Shown here piece after piece: positions 1 through 7,584 of a stretch of 64,000 nt of DNA (positions are counted from its first letter, which is position 1; every line of letters begins with the position of its first letter). Source of the stretch: Pseudomonadota bacterium (GTDB lineage Bacteria > Desulfobacterota > Binatia > Binatales > Binataceae); the NCBI GenBank assembly GCA_021324855.1, contig JAJPIG010000031.1, forward strand, positions 1-64,000, written 5' to 3'. The position numbers and the translations under genes were made by a program. The notes below the pieces were generated by a model. The model saw only the letters and a list, made by a program, of their open reading frames with translations, made no database searches and had not been told where the DNA came from.

Positions 1-797
1 ATCAAATCGAGGCCGTAATCGGGCAGGTAGTTCCGCCGCCGCACGCCATTGGGCGCCTCGGCGGGCGAGGGCGGCGGGCCGGCCAAGGGATCAGTTCGGA
101 ATTTCTGTGGAGGTGCTTGGAGCGCAGAACTCTGCGACGCCATCACGCCACTCGGCGCAGCACCCGAACCCGGAATCGAGACATTGGCCGCGGCCAGCGT
201 CGTCGGCGCAGACGATGCCGTTGCGGGAATTGTGGTGGCCGGCGGCGCAGATGAAGCTGCCGGGGCAAGTACCGTCGTTGACGAGGAAGTCGTAGGAATG
301 GCCGGGGCCGTCGCAGCGCTCGCGAGCCGCGTGGGTGCGGGCTTGTCGAGCGGACCCGCTGCATCAAGCGGAGTTGACGGCGCCGTCTTCGCAACGGCGC
401 CGGTCATTCCCGCATCGCTCATCACGGCTGGCGCGGGAGCCGGCTTAAGGGGGTGCTTGAAGGGGCTCGCGACTGCATGCACCGAGACGTCGTAGGTAAC
501 GGCGTTGCCGTCGTTCGAGGTTGTGGTGACCTCCCACTCGCCGGCGGCGGCGCCGACCAGCACCATCTCACCCGGAGCATCGGTACGGATCAGGAGCGCA
601 TGCGGATTATCGAGGACCTTGATCCCCGGGGTAGCCGATTTGCTCAGATCCTTGATTACATAGGTCTCGCCGGCATTGAGCGAAACCGGCACTGGATCAT
701 CCGCCGCGCTGATTCCGATTCCGAATAGCAGCCATCCCGAGATCGCCGCCAGCATCCAGGGGAGAATCCCGCAACCACGTTGTACTTGCCTCATCAT
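1..797 (-). CDS. CpaC/RcpA-type pilus secretin, N-terminal part (partial)
   Basis: Only the first 265 codons lie in the window; the gene runs off the left edge. A signal peptide (about residues 10-31, ending near ISA-ADD) precedes a domain of about 75 residues (35-108) that reads like the N-terminal domain of Tad/Flp pilus secretins (SLNAGETYVIKDL near its start, VTYDVSV near its end). A Pro/Ala/Ser/Thr-rich linker of about 150 residues follows. The secretin barrel itself is not visible, so CpaC is inferred from the N-terminal domain and from cpaB lying 32 nt upstream. Two ATGs are adjacent; GGAGGAG sits just before the first. If it is a secretin it would form the outer-membrane pore for the Flp pilus. 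It could instead be another protein that carries only this N-terminal domain. Confidence 0.7.
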   Translation of the reverse strand, partial: MMRQVQRGCGILPWMLAAISGWLLFGIGISAADDPVPVSLNAGETYVIKDLSKSATPGIKVLDNPHALLIRTDAPGEMVLVGAAAGEWEVTTTSNDGNAVTYDVSVHAVASPFKHPLKPAPAPAVMSDAGMTGAVAKTAPSTPLDAAGPLDKPAPTRLASAATAPAIPTTSSSTTVLAPAASSAPPATTIPATASSAPTTLAAANVSIPGSGAAPSGVMASQSSALQAPPQKFRTDPLAGPPPSPAEAPNGVRRRNYLPDYGLDL

Positions 798-829
798 CGT
801 TCTCCTCCTCACCGTTCTCCGCCTGTGCG

Positions 830-1954
830 TCAGGGCACGTCGATCGTCTTGGGAGTGGGCGCGCCCGAATCAGCTTCGGCGCTGTCACTGTTGGGAGTCG
901 ACATTTTCGGGCTCGGCATCGGAGCCCCGGCGAGCATCGGTGCGCCGCTGAGCGCGGCGGCGAACCCCTCGGTCGTCGGCGGTTCTGCCGTGGTCGGCTC
1001 AGGTAGATTCGGCGGTGCTCCGTTGATGGCCGCGTTAGGGCCGGGCGCCGGTTCGCTCACATGCGGCAACCAGTAACCATCGCCATCGTGCTCCGGCGAC
1101 GAATGCCGCACGAAAGAGATCGACTCCGCGCTCTTGCCATCGCGCATAACCTGGACTTGGATTGGCGCCTGGCGCGGAACGAATTCATGAACCACGTGCC
1201 TGTGCTGAACGGTAACCACAGGAACCGTCTGTGGCTGAGCGTTAAACGCGCGCAACATCCCCGGAATGTCGGCGCCGTTGGTGAGCACGATCTTCTGATC
1301 GTTGTAGCTGCGCATCGCGAGATGCAGGCTGCCCTCGCGCGATGCCAGCGCCAGCCGCTCCGCCTCGGGCGGCGAGACCAGCAGCGTCACCACCTTTACG
1401 AGCTGGGGCTGATCGTGCGTATGTTCGATCTCCTGCGCGACCGCGAGCACCTCGACGTTCTGCAGTACGATTTTCGAGAACGGTTTTTCGTTCGCTCCGC
1501 TCCCCTGGACTGCCACAAGGACATCGACCTTGGTATGCGGTAGCACGAAGCCGGCGATGTCGCTCACCTCATCGACGGGCACTGACATCGCGCGCATCCC
1601 GTTCGGAATCAGCAGCGGCATTACGCCCGCGGTCTTCGCGCCGGTGAAGAGCTTGCCGCCGACGATCGGTTCATTGGTGACGAAGGAGTCCTTGACGAAG
1701 GAGTTCATTACCGAGGCGGTGTCGGTAAAAGCGCCTGGCGGCACGCTGTCGCGCGACCATCGCGCGAGCTTTACCGAATTCGCATCGATCTTGGAGCCGA
1801 GCGGCAGGTCGCGCGCCGCCACTACAATTTCAACCGACTTGACCATCGCCTGCTGAACTTCAGCTTCTCGCCGCTTGAGCGCCGAATAGACGATTATCGC
1901 GGCGATCAAAGCCGAAACTCCGGCCAGCGCCACATACACAGTTGGCCGCCTCAT
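830..1954 (-). CDS. cpaB: Flp pilus assembly protein CpaB
   Basis: 374 aa. Residues 6-25 form a membrane anchor, followed by an SAF-type domain (VVAARDLPLGSKI at about 45-57) and the RcpC/CpaB core with a conserved-looking PNGMRAMSVPVDEV segment near 117-130. This family works with the CpaC secretin in the periplasm during Flp/Tad pilus assembly. The last 100 residues are rich in Pro, Ala and Gly and look disordered; that tail is longer than in many CpaB proteins. The start is an ATG behind GGGGAGG. It lies upstream of the secretin gene and downstream of the pilin genes in the same minus-strand operon. Confidence 0.88.
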   Translation of the reverse strand: MRRPTVYVALAGVSALIAAIIVYSALKRREAEVQQAMVKSVEIVVAARDLPLGSKIDANSVKLARWSRDSVPPGAFTDTASVMNSFVKDSFVTNEPIVGGKLFTGAKTAGVMPLLIPNGMRAMSVPVDEVSDIAGFVLPHTKVDVLVAVQGSGANEKPFSKIVLQNVEVLAVAQEIEHTHDQPQLVKVVTLLVSPPEAERLALASREGSLHLAMRSYNDQKIVLTNGADIPGMLRAFNAQPQTVPVVTVQHRHVVHEFVPRQAPIQVQVMRDGKSAESISFVRHSSPEHDGDGYWLPHVSEPAPGPNAAINGAPPNLPEPTTAEPPTTEGFAAALSGAPMLAGAPMPSPKMSTPNSDSAEADSGAPTPKTIDVP

Positions 1955-2030
1955 ACTTGCCTCCCCAAGCGATCGGCCTGATGGCGCGATCGCCTCGCTT
2001 TACCGGCGCCCCACGCCCGCCGGCGCAGTG

Positions 2031-2378
2031 TCATGCGCGGAACGCGTCATCAACATGTTTGGTCAAATAGACCGGTACGGCGAACTGGCTGGCAGCGGGA
2101 TTAATTGTTGTGCTCCTCGCATCCGTAAAGTTCGCTAGAGCCGCCACCTCGGCCGCCTCCCCCGTAAACGCGAACTGAGCCGCCACCCCCAGCACAAACA
2201 ACGCTGCTATTACGATGATCCCGAGATCGACCGCCGCCTGAGCATAACCCGCGCCAACCAGTCGCCGCCTGAGCACGTCGATTACTCTGCCGAACCGCGT
2301 CCTCACGAGACCCTGATGGTCGATTGTCATGGCGGCAGTCTCGAGCTCTGTACTCGGGTTGGGATCGTCCCGTCGCAT
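2031..2378 (-). CDS. TadE/Flp-like single-pass membrane protein
   Basis: 115 aa if it starts at the ATG one base after the stop of the pilin upstream; the next ATG (2330) is a second option. One strong hydrophobic segment at about residues 52-72 (LGIIVIAALFVLGVAAQFAF) is preceded by GYAQAAVD, which resembles the G-x-A-x-V-E/D processing motif of Flp pilins and TadE pseudopilins. Position between pilins and cpaB fits a minor pilin or TadE role. The match is by pattern only; no catalytic residues are expected. No strong ribosome-binding site is visible, so translation may be coupled to the pilin gene. Confidence 0.6.
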   Translation of the reverse strand: MRRDDPNPSTELETAAMTIDHQGLVRTRFGRVIDVLRRRLVGAGYAQAAVDLGIIVIAALFVLGVAAQFAFTGEAAEVAALANFTDARSTTINPAASQFAVPVYLTKHVDDAFRA

Positions 2379-2379
2379 G

Positions 2380-2547
2380 CTAAAAGAGCGCACCAACTCT
2401 ATCGACCAGAGTTTCGACCTCGGTGCCCGCCGTGGTGTAAAGGCTGCCCAGCACTATGGCCACAGTTGCGAGAATCAGGGCATACTCGGTCATCGTCTGA
2501 CCTTTGGCCTCCCATGCTCTTTGCAATGTCCTCTCCAAGAATCGCAT
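2380..2547 (-). CDS. Flp/Fap-type pilin, divergent copy
   Basis: 55 aa. Shares the GQTMTEYALIL core with the three pilins upstream, where prepilin peptidase would cut before the hydrophobic helix, but its N- and C-terminal parts differ (MRFLERTLQRAWEAK and VETLVDRVGALF). ATG start with GAGGAG six bases before it. It reads as a paralogue of the tandem pilins that has diverged, either as a minor pilin or as an alternative subunit. Confidence 0.88.
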   Translation of the reverse strand: MRFLERTLQRAWEAKGQTMTEYALILATVAIVLGSLYTTAGTEVETLVDRVGALF

Positions 2548-2620
2548 GAAATTCTCCTCTCGAACTTGGGCGCGATATACCCGGCGGCGCGGACCAGCCT
2601 GCACCGCCGGGCTGTTACCT

Positions 2621-2791
2621 TTAGAGCTGAGCGTCGATCGAGCTGAGCAGCGTGTTGATGTCGGTACCCATGGTCTGGTAACCGACGAACACCACGATGG
2701 CGACTGCCGACAGGATGAGCGCGTACTCCGTCATCGTCTGTCCCTTGCGGAACTCATTGGCCCGTACGTACAGCTTCGTGATGAACTCCAT
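2621..2791 (-). CDS. Flp pilin, tandem copy 1 (promoter-distal)
   Basis: 56 aa Flp/Fap pilin: short charged leader (MEFITKLYVRANEFRK), the GQTMTEYALIL processing and helix motif, then VFVGYQTMGTDINTLL and a C-terminal SIDAQL. Such pilins are cut by a TadV-type peptidase and polymerise into the Flp pilus. Ribosome-binding site GGAGGAG directly before ATG. It differs from its upstream neighbour at only three residues (E2 for K, AQ for GK near the end). Confidence 0.92.
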   Translation of the reverse strand: MEFITKLYVRANEFRKGQTMTEYALILSAVAIVVFVGYQTMGTDINTLLSSIDAQL

Positions 2792-2806
2792 TTCTCCTCC
2801 TTCTGA

Positions 2807-2828
2807 AACTTCCCCGTGCGGGGAAGTT
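2807..2828 (-). other. Hairpin in pilin spacer 1
   Basis: Nine-base-pair perfect stem with a 4-nt loop (arms 2807-2815 and 2820-2828) between the stop of pilin copy 2 and the ribosome-binding site of copy 1. No U-run follows in the transcribed direction, so it looks like an mRNA stability or processing element, not an intrinsic terminator. Confidence 0.55.
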
Positions 2829-2855
2829 CTCCCCTTTTTCAGGTTTGTTCTTGGT

Positions 2856-3026
2856 TTAGAGCTTGCCGTCGATCGAGCTGAGCAGCGTGTTGATGTCAGT
2901 GCCCATGGTCTGGTAGCCAACGAACACCACGATGGCGACCGCCGACAGGATGAGCGCGTACTCGGTCATCGTCTGTCCCTTGCGGAACTCATTGGCCCGT
3001 ACGTACAGCTTCGTGATGAACTTCAT
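2856..3026 (-). CDS. Flp pilin, tandem copy 2
   Basis: 56 aa (MKFITKLYV... SSIDGKL). Almost identical to the pilin on either side, including the DNA of the spacer and ribosome-binding site GGAGGAG. Flp/Fap pilin with GQTMTEYALIL before the single hydrophobic helix. The near identity implies recent duplication or ongoing gene conversion. Confidence 0.92.
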   Translation of the reverse strand: MKFITKLYVRANEFRKGQTMTEYALILSAVAIVVFVGYQTMGTDINTLLSSIDGKL

Positions 3027-3041
3027 TTCTCCTCCTTCTGA

Positions 3042-3064
3042 AACTTCCCCCGTGCGGGGGAGTT
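3042..3064 (-). other. Hairpin in pilin spacer 2
   Basis: Nearly the same hairpin as in spacer 1, here with a one-base bulge: arms 3042-3051 and 3056-3064, loop GTGC in plus-strand sense. Its retention in both spacers suggests it is functional or simply copied with the repeat. Confidence 0.5.
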
Positions 3065-3089
3065 CTCCCCTTTCGGGTTTGTTCCTGGT

Positions 3090-3266
3090 TTAGAGCTTGC
3101 CGTCGATCGAGCTGAGCAGCGTGTTGATGTCGGTACCCATGGTCTGGTAACCGACGAACACCACGATGGCGACCGCCGACAGGATGAGCGCATACTCGGT
3201 CATCGTCTGTCCCTTGCTCAGCGCCCGATGGGCCTCCGCTACCTTCGTGTAAAATCGTGTGATCAA
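3090..3266 (-). CDS. Flp pilin, tandem copy 3 with TTG start
   Basis: 58 aa. The 38 C-terminal residues from GQTMTEYALIL onward match copy 2, but the leader is different (ITRFYTKVAEAHRALSK). No ATG or GTG is available in frame before the conserved motif; a TTG lies eight bases after GGAG in AAAGGAGAGGGACAC, which I take as the start. This is the promoter-proximal pilin of the array. The weaker start codon may lower its yield relative to copies 1 and 2. Confidence 0.85.
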   Translation of the reverse strand: MITRFYTKVAEAHRALSKGQTMTEYALILSAVAIVVFVGYQTMGTDINTLLSSIDGKL

Positions 3267-3314
3267 GTGTCCCTCTCCTTTCCTTTTGGTTTGTTTATTC
3301 GGCCTGACCCCATG

Positions 3315-3524
3315 TCAGCCGATGTACTTAACGTTTTGTGGTTTGATGAGAGTGGATGGATTGGTCGTTCGGCCCGACGCGGGAATCTCAATCGCCCTGG
3401 TCTCACCGATACGATGCGAGCGCTGCGCGATCGTGTTGCAGATCGCGACTGCTGCCAGCACCACGGGTAGTGTCAAAGCCAGGTAGATGACAGGATTGCC
3501 CTTACGGTCAGACGTCGTAGCCAA
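3315..3524 (-). CDS. Small single-pass membrane protein at head of pilus operon
   Basis: 69 aa from a TTG that sits six bases after GGGAGGGAG; an in-frame ATG at 3548 would add eight residues but lies upstream of that ribosome-binding site. One hydrophobic segment (PVIYLALTLPVVLAAVAIC, about residues 10-28) and a hydrophilic C-terminus. I do not recognise the family. It is 48 nt upstream of the first pilin, in the same direction, and shares the unusual combination of strong ribosome-binding site and TTG start with it, which supports it being translated. Confidence 0.5.
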   Translation of the reverse strand: MATTSDRKGNPVIYLALTLPVVLAAVAICNTIAQRSHRIGETRAIEIPASGRTTNPSTLIKPQNVKYIG

Positions 3525-3910
3525 GCGACTCTCCCTCCCAGTCAACATCGCCGAAGCACGTCCAGCAGTTGTTCAAGCGATGCTGATACTGTCGTGCGCG
3601 TTTCCAGACGCGATGTGGTGGTAGAGCACGGCGAATGCCAATGCAGAAATGCAGTGATGATGGGGATTTTTTGCTACTAACCCGGCCCCAAGCCGGCGGG
3701 TCTGCAACTGGTTCGTTGCGCGAGCGCAACTCCGCTTCGCGGCACCCGACAGCAAAGCCCAATTAAGCCCAGCAGGCGGAACGAATTGAAAAGTCCGCAG
3801 CGGTCTGCAAACGCCCTAGGGCGCTCGATCCGCGACTCTCTCCCGATGGCGTCGTGCCACGCGATGTGGCGTCGATGCACGCGGAACGAACTATCGTGTC
3901 CTGCGATTAC
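3525..3910. other. Intergenic region upstream of pilus operon
   Basis: About 386 bp without a convincing gene. It should hold the promoter of the minus-strand pilus operon, but I see no clear -35/-10 pair. A perfect 6-bp hairpin with a 4-nt loop lies at 3715-3730 and a GC-rich inverted repeat at about 3681-3700. Short frames here have no ribosome-binding site or recognisable protein sequence. Confidence 0.4.
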
Positions 3911-4306
3911 CTACGCTGGTTCGACTATGATTACGTCGCCTACGCAAGTGCCGGTTTGCCGCGCCGTGTCCGCCGCCAGCTCGAGCGCGCGTCGCGCTCC
4001 CCATACCGGCGCGGAAACCCGCCACGGCTGCAATTTATGACTGATGTGGATCACGCGTCCGGCCCGGTCGAGAAACACGATATCGATCGGGAAGCGCATA
4101 AAGAACATGTGCATCCACATGAAGGGTTCCATCCGCCCCGCGTCGAACAGCATTCCGGCGTCTGGTGCGAGCCCGTCCCGGCCCAGCAGTCCGCGACTCT
4201 TCCCGGCCATCCCGCCGGCAGGCTCGAGCCGGGCGCACAGGACGACCCCGCGAGTCTGGTTGATGGCCTTGAGCATCGTGGCGTTCATGACGGCGGGCAA
4301 ACGCAT
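3911..4306 (-). CDS. DUF192 family protein
   Basis: 131 aa from the ATG preceded by AGG nine bases upstream; a later ATG at 4288 is also possible. Shows the DUF192 signature throughout: RGLLGRDGL, then FMWMHMFFMRFPIDIVFLDR, RVIHISHKLQPW, LELAADTA and GDVI near the end. The family is widespread, often exported or membrane-linked, and has no settled biochemical role. No signal peptide is obvious here. It is transcribed away from the ccsA-hem operon, separated by about 145 bp. Confidence 0.88.
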   Translation of the reverse strand: MRLPAVMNATMLKAINQTRGVVLCARLEPAGGMAGKSRGLLGRDGLAPDAGMLFDAGRMEPFMWMHMFFMRFPIDIVFLDRAGRVIHISHKLQPWRVSAPVWGARRALELAADTARQTGTCVGDVIIVEPA

Positions 4307-4452
4307 GTTGTATGCCTGTCGCGCGCCCGCGGAGCAAGTGGCCTTCCGAGTCAGGCCGCGGGGCTGGCCCAGCGCCATCGGGCTGTAATAGAATAACTGC
4401 GCCTTAAATCTTGTTGCCCGTTAGCGAGATCTCCCGTTGCGAACAGGCCCGG

Positions 4453-5280
4453 ATGAACTCGATTTGGATTGCAATCGCGCTCGGATGCTATGCCATCTCG
4501 TCCGGATGCTTCTTTTTCGCGCGTGAACGAGATCGTTCGCGTCTCGCGGGCTGGGGCGCCGCGATGCTCGCGATTGGTGCGCTTGCCAACGCGATCGACT
4601 TAATCGCGCGCGGATTTCAGGCCGGGAACCTGCCAGTCGCGACGTTTGGAGATTCGCTGCCGTTCCTCGCGATTCTGGTTGCGATCATCGGGCTTATTCT
4701 GATCGTCCGGCGCGGTTTGCCCGCAATTGGAATCTTCGTCGCACTGGTCGCGACCGTCGCATCGGCGGCTGCGTGCGTCTTCGGCACGCGCGGCCGGCTG
4801 GTATTGCCGGCGACGCTGCGGAGTGGCTGGCTCCCGGTCCACGTGACACTTGCGTTTCTCGGCTATGCGCTGTTTCTGCTCGCCGCCGGCGTTAGTGTGC
4901 TTTATCTGACCTATGAGGCGCGGCTCAAGGCAAAACGTCCCCTGCCTGCCCCGGGCGAGCGCGTACCGAGCCTGGAAGCTCTCGATCGCATCAACTATCA
5001 CCTGCTCGGCTGGGGATTCGTGATGCTGAGTCTGGCGATTGTGAGCGGCGCCATCTGGGCCGATGCGACCTGGGGTCGGTTCTGGTCATGGGAGCCGCAG
5101 GAATCATGGTCGCTGGTGACTTGGATTCTCTACGCGGCGCTTTTGGAATCGCGGCTCACGGTAGGATGGCGCGGCCGGCGCGCCGCCGCGCTCACGATCG
5201 CCGTGTTTACCGTCCTTGCCGGCTCGTTTTTGGGCTTAAGCCTCATGCATCCCGGCCATCACGCCGGGAATTTCGACTGA
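4453..5280 (+). CDS. ccsA: Cytochrome c biogenesis protein CcsA/ResC-like
   Basis: 275 aa, about eight hydrophobic segments. The haem-binding tryptophan-rich motif of the CcsA/CcmC/CcmF superfamily is present as WSWEPQESWSL (about residues 211-221), with a conserved His in HVTLAFLGY before it and H near the C-terminus (MHPGHH). It would present haem at the outer face of the membrane for attachment to apocytochromes c. The ATG at 4453 is chosen; an in-frame TTG at 4411 would add 14 residues with no better ribosome-binding site. It ends 3 nt before hemA, an arrangement seen in several deltaproteobacterial-type genomes where this gene is called hemX. Confidence 0.88.
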   Translation: MNSIWIAIALGCYAISSGCFFFARERDRSRLAGWGAAMLAIGALANAIDLIARGFQAGNLPVATFGDSLPFLAILVAIIGLILIVRRGLPAIGIFVALVATVASAAACVFGTRGRLVLPATLRSGWLPVHVTLAFLGYALFLLAAGVSVLYLTYEARLKAKRPLPAPGERVPSLEALDRINYHLLGWGFVMLSLAIVSGAIWADATWGRFWSWEPQESWSLVTWILYAALLESRLTVGWRGRRAAALTIAVFTVLAGSFLGLSLMHPGHHAGNFD

Positions 5281-5283
5281 TCG

Positions 5284-6609
5284 ATGGACCATCGACTCGT
5301 CATCTTGGGCGTCAACCATCGCACCGCGCCGGTCAAGGTACGCGAGCGCCTGGCATACGCTGAGGATGAGATCATAGCGGCGCTGGGACGGCTCAAGATC
5401 GCGGCGCCGGCGATGCTCGAGGCGGCGCTCATCTCGACCTGCAATCGGGTCGAGATCATCGGTGTTGCAACCGATGTCCAGGCCGCGAGCGAAACCGCCC
5501 TGCGGTTCCTCGCCGATGATCGCGGGGTCGCGGCCGACTTCAGATCTGCAGTTTATCGTTTCGAAGGCCGCGATGCGGCGCGTCATCTGTTTCGCGTCGG
5601 AGCGAGCCTCGATTCGATGGTCGTCGGCGAGCCGCAGATTTTCGGTCAATTGAAGCTGGCCTATGCGCAGGCGGTTGAAGCGGGCGCGGCCGGACTGATT
5701 CTACATCGCGCATTTCATCGCGCCTTTTCGGTCGCCAAGCGCGTGCGGCGCGCAACCTTAATCGGTCATGGGGCGGTTTCGGTCGGCTCGGTCGCCGTCG
5801 CTCTCGCCACACAGATTTTTGACACCCTCGCCGACAAGACGATCATGCTGATGGGCGCGGGGCAGTTGGCAGAGCTGGTTGCGCGCCAGCTCAAGCGGCG
5901 TGGTGTCGAGACGCTGCTCGTAACCAGCCGTACGTTCGATCGCGCGGTCGGGATCGCGCGCGAACTCGGCGGCACCGCGGTGCCGTTTGACAATTATCGG
6001 CCGTATATGAAGATCGCCGATGTAGTGATCGGCTCGATGAGCGTCGAGCGGCCGATTCTCACCGCGGCTGATTTCGAGCCAATCCTACGCGAGCGTCATT
6101 ACCGGCCGATGTTTTTGATCGATCTCGGCGTGCCGCGCAACTTCGATGAGCGCCTGAACTCGTTCGAAAACGTTTACCTCTACGACATCGACGACCTTGG
6201 CCAGGTGGCGCAGCAGACCCGCACCTCGCGCGAGCGCGAGGCCGAAAAGGCCGAAGCGATCGTGAGCGAGGAGCTCGACGCGTTCGATCGCTGGCTCGGC
6301 GAGCTTGGCCTGGTGCCTGCGATCAAGGAGATCCGCCTTAGCATCGAGCAGTTGCGCGATTACGAACTCAGCCGGCATCGCGGATGGCTCGCGGGTCTCG
6401 CGCCGGGCGAGCAGGTGCGAGTCGAGGCGCTGACGCGGGGACTGGTCAACAAGTTGTTGCATCGCGTGCTCGCCGGGCTTCGCAGCAACGGCAAAATGGT
6501 CGGCGACGGTCTCTACACTGCGGAGCTGGCGCGGAGGCTGCTGTGCGGAAATCCGGAGCTCGACGCGGACAGCGATCAGGATGACGACGCTTCCGATGAT
6601 TCGATCTGA
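5284..6609 (+). CDS. hemA: Glutamyl-tRNA reductase
   Basis: 441 aa, usual length. Reduces Glu-tRNA(Glu) to glutamate-1-semialdehyde with NADPH, the first committed step of C5 tetrapyrrole synthesis. N-terminal catalytic domain begins LGVNHRTAPV; the nucleophilic Cys is C53 in ISTCNRVEI; the tRNA/substrate loop MVVGEPQIFGQLK lies at about 113-125; the NADP-binding Rossmann domain has MGAGQLAELVARQL; the C-terminal dimerisation helix carries VNKLLHRVL. ATG start 3 nt after the ccsA stop, so translation is likely coupled. The final 20 residues are acidic. Confidence 0.97.
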   Translation: MDHRLVILGVNHRTAPVKVRERLAYAEDEIIAALGRLKIAAPAMLEAALISTCNRVEIIGVATDVQAASETALRFLADDRGVAADFRSAVYRFEGRDAARHLFRVGASLDSMVVGEPQIFGQLKLAYAQAVEAGAAGLILHRAFHRAFSVAKRVRRATLIGHGAVSVGSVAVALATQIFDTLADKTIMLMGAGQLAELVARQLKRRGVETLLVTSRTFDRAVGIARELGGTAVPFDNYRPYMKIADVVIGSMSVERPILTAADFEPILRERHYRPMFLIDLGVPRNFDERLNSFENVYLYDIDDLGQVAQQTRTSREREAEKAEAIVSEELDAFDRWLGELGLVPAIKEIRLSIEQLRDYELSRHRGWLAGLAPGEQVRVEALTRGLVNKLLHRVLAGLRSNGKMVGDGLYTAELARRLLCGNPELDADSDQDDDASDDSI

Positions 6610-6636
6610 GAATCCGGCCCATCCCGGCGCCTCGCG

Positions 6637-7584
6637 ATGGCCGCGCGGCTGAGAATTGGTTCGCGCCCGAGCGCGCTCGCGCTCGCACAGGCGCATCTGG
6701 TCGAGCGATCGCTCCGCGCGATCATGCCGACGCTGATGATCGACATCGTTCCAATTCGAACCAGCGGCGACCGGATGGCGGCCGCGTCGCTGGCCGACAT
6801 CGGCGGCAAAGGGCTGTTCGTCAAGGAGCTTGAACAGGCGGTGCTCGCGGGGCAAATCGATATCGCCGTCCATTCGATGAAAGATCTTCCGGCGCGGCTG
6901 GCCGACGGACTCAGGATTGCGGCAGTGCCGCCCCGTGAGGATCCGCGCGACGCGTTGGTCGCACACGACGCGCCGGGATTCGAAGCGCTCCGGCGCGGGG
7001 CGCGTCTCGGCACCTCGTCGTCACGCCGCCGGTTCGAGGCGCTGCGCATCCGTCCCGACCTTGAGGTGCTGCCGATGCGCGGCAACCTAGATACGCGGCT
7101 TAAGAAGCTGGAGCGCCGCGAGTTCGATGCGATTATCGTCGCGATCGCCGGCCTTCGCCGCCTCGGTCGCGCCGCTCAGATCGATCCTGTCCCGCTCGAT
7201 GAAAACCATTTCGTGCCGGCCGGCGGGCAGGGCGCGCTCGCGATCGAAGGGCCTGCCGATGGTCTGATTGGCGGCTCGTATGAGCTGGAGCGCGCGATCG
7301 CTTCGCTCAACGACCTCAATGCAGCCGGCGAAACCGCGTGCGAGCGCGCCTATCTCGCCACCATCGGCGCGTCGTGTGCGACCGCAGTCGGCGTGCGCGC
7401 GACGCTCGACGGTGATCGACTTTCCGCACATGCGCTGCTCTTCAACAAAGAAGGAAAGCGCGCGCTCGAAGATCGGATCGAGAGCAGGCTCAGCTCGATC
7501 TCAGCCGAGCAGGCGTCGCAGGCCGGAACCGAGCTCGGCAACCGGATGCTTAATCACGGCGCATCGGAGTTGGTCGGCCGGTGA
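6637..7584 (+). CDS. hemC: Hydroxymethylbilane synthase (porphobilinogen deaminase)
   Basis: 315 aa. Polymerises four porphobilinogens into hydroxymethylbilane. Begins LRIGSRPSALALAQA; DIGGKGLFVKELE and AVHSMKDLP at about residues 53-92 are family signatures; SSSRRRFEALRIRP and RGNLDTRL contribute the arginines that bind the cofactor chain. The dipyrromethane cofactor Cys is C247 in IGASCATAVG; the usual GGC before it is ASC here. It lies 27 nt after hemA and overlaps hemD by four bases (GTGA). Confidence 0.96.
   Translation: MAARLRIGSRPSALALAQAHLVERSLRAIMPTLMIDIVPIRTSGDRMAAASLADIGGKGLFVKELEQAVLAGQIDIAVHSMKDLPARLADGLRIAAVPPREDPRDALVAHDAPGFEALRRGARLGTSSSRRRFEALRIRPDLEVLPMRGNLDTRLKKLERREFDAIIVAIAGLRRLGRAAQIDPVPLDENHFVPAGGQGALAIEGPADGLIGGSYELERAIASLNDLNAAGETACERAYLATIGASCATAVGVRATLDGDRLSAHALLFNKEGKRALEDRIESRLSSISAEQASQAGTELGNRMLNHGASELVGR

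Larger units (their letters stand above)
2621..3219 (-). repeat. Tandem repeat of pilin gene plus spacer (about 235 bp unit)
   Basis: Two full units (2621-2855 and 2856-3089) and a third partial unit covering the C-terminal two thirds of copy 3 (3090-3219). The units are nearly identical at DNA level through coding region, stop codon, spacer and ribosome-binding site. Such identity makes expansion and contraction by recombination likely. Confidence 0.9.

Noticed and set aside
2621-3219. Direct repeats that might be mistaken for a CRISPR array
   Set aside because: Units are about 235 bp and encode near-identical pilins; there are no short repeats with unique spacers.
3525-3910. Possible c-di-GMP riboswitch before the pilus operon
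   Set aside because: Two small hairpins are present, but the conserved GEMM core and its spacing are not visible on the minus strand.
6085-6966. 293-codon frame antisense to hemA and hemC
   Set aside because: Both hem genes are complete with catalytic residues; the antisense frame is compositional.
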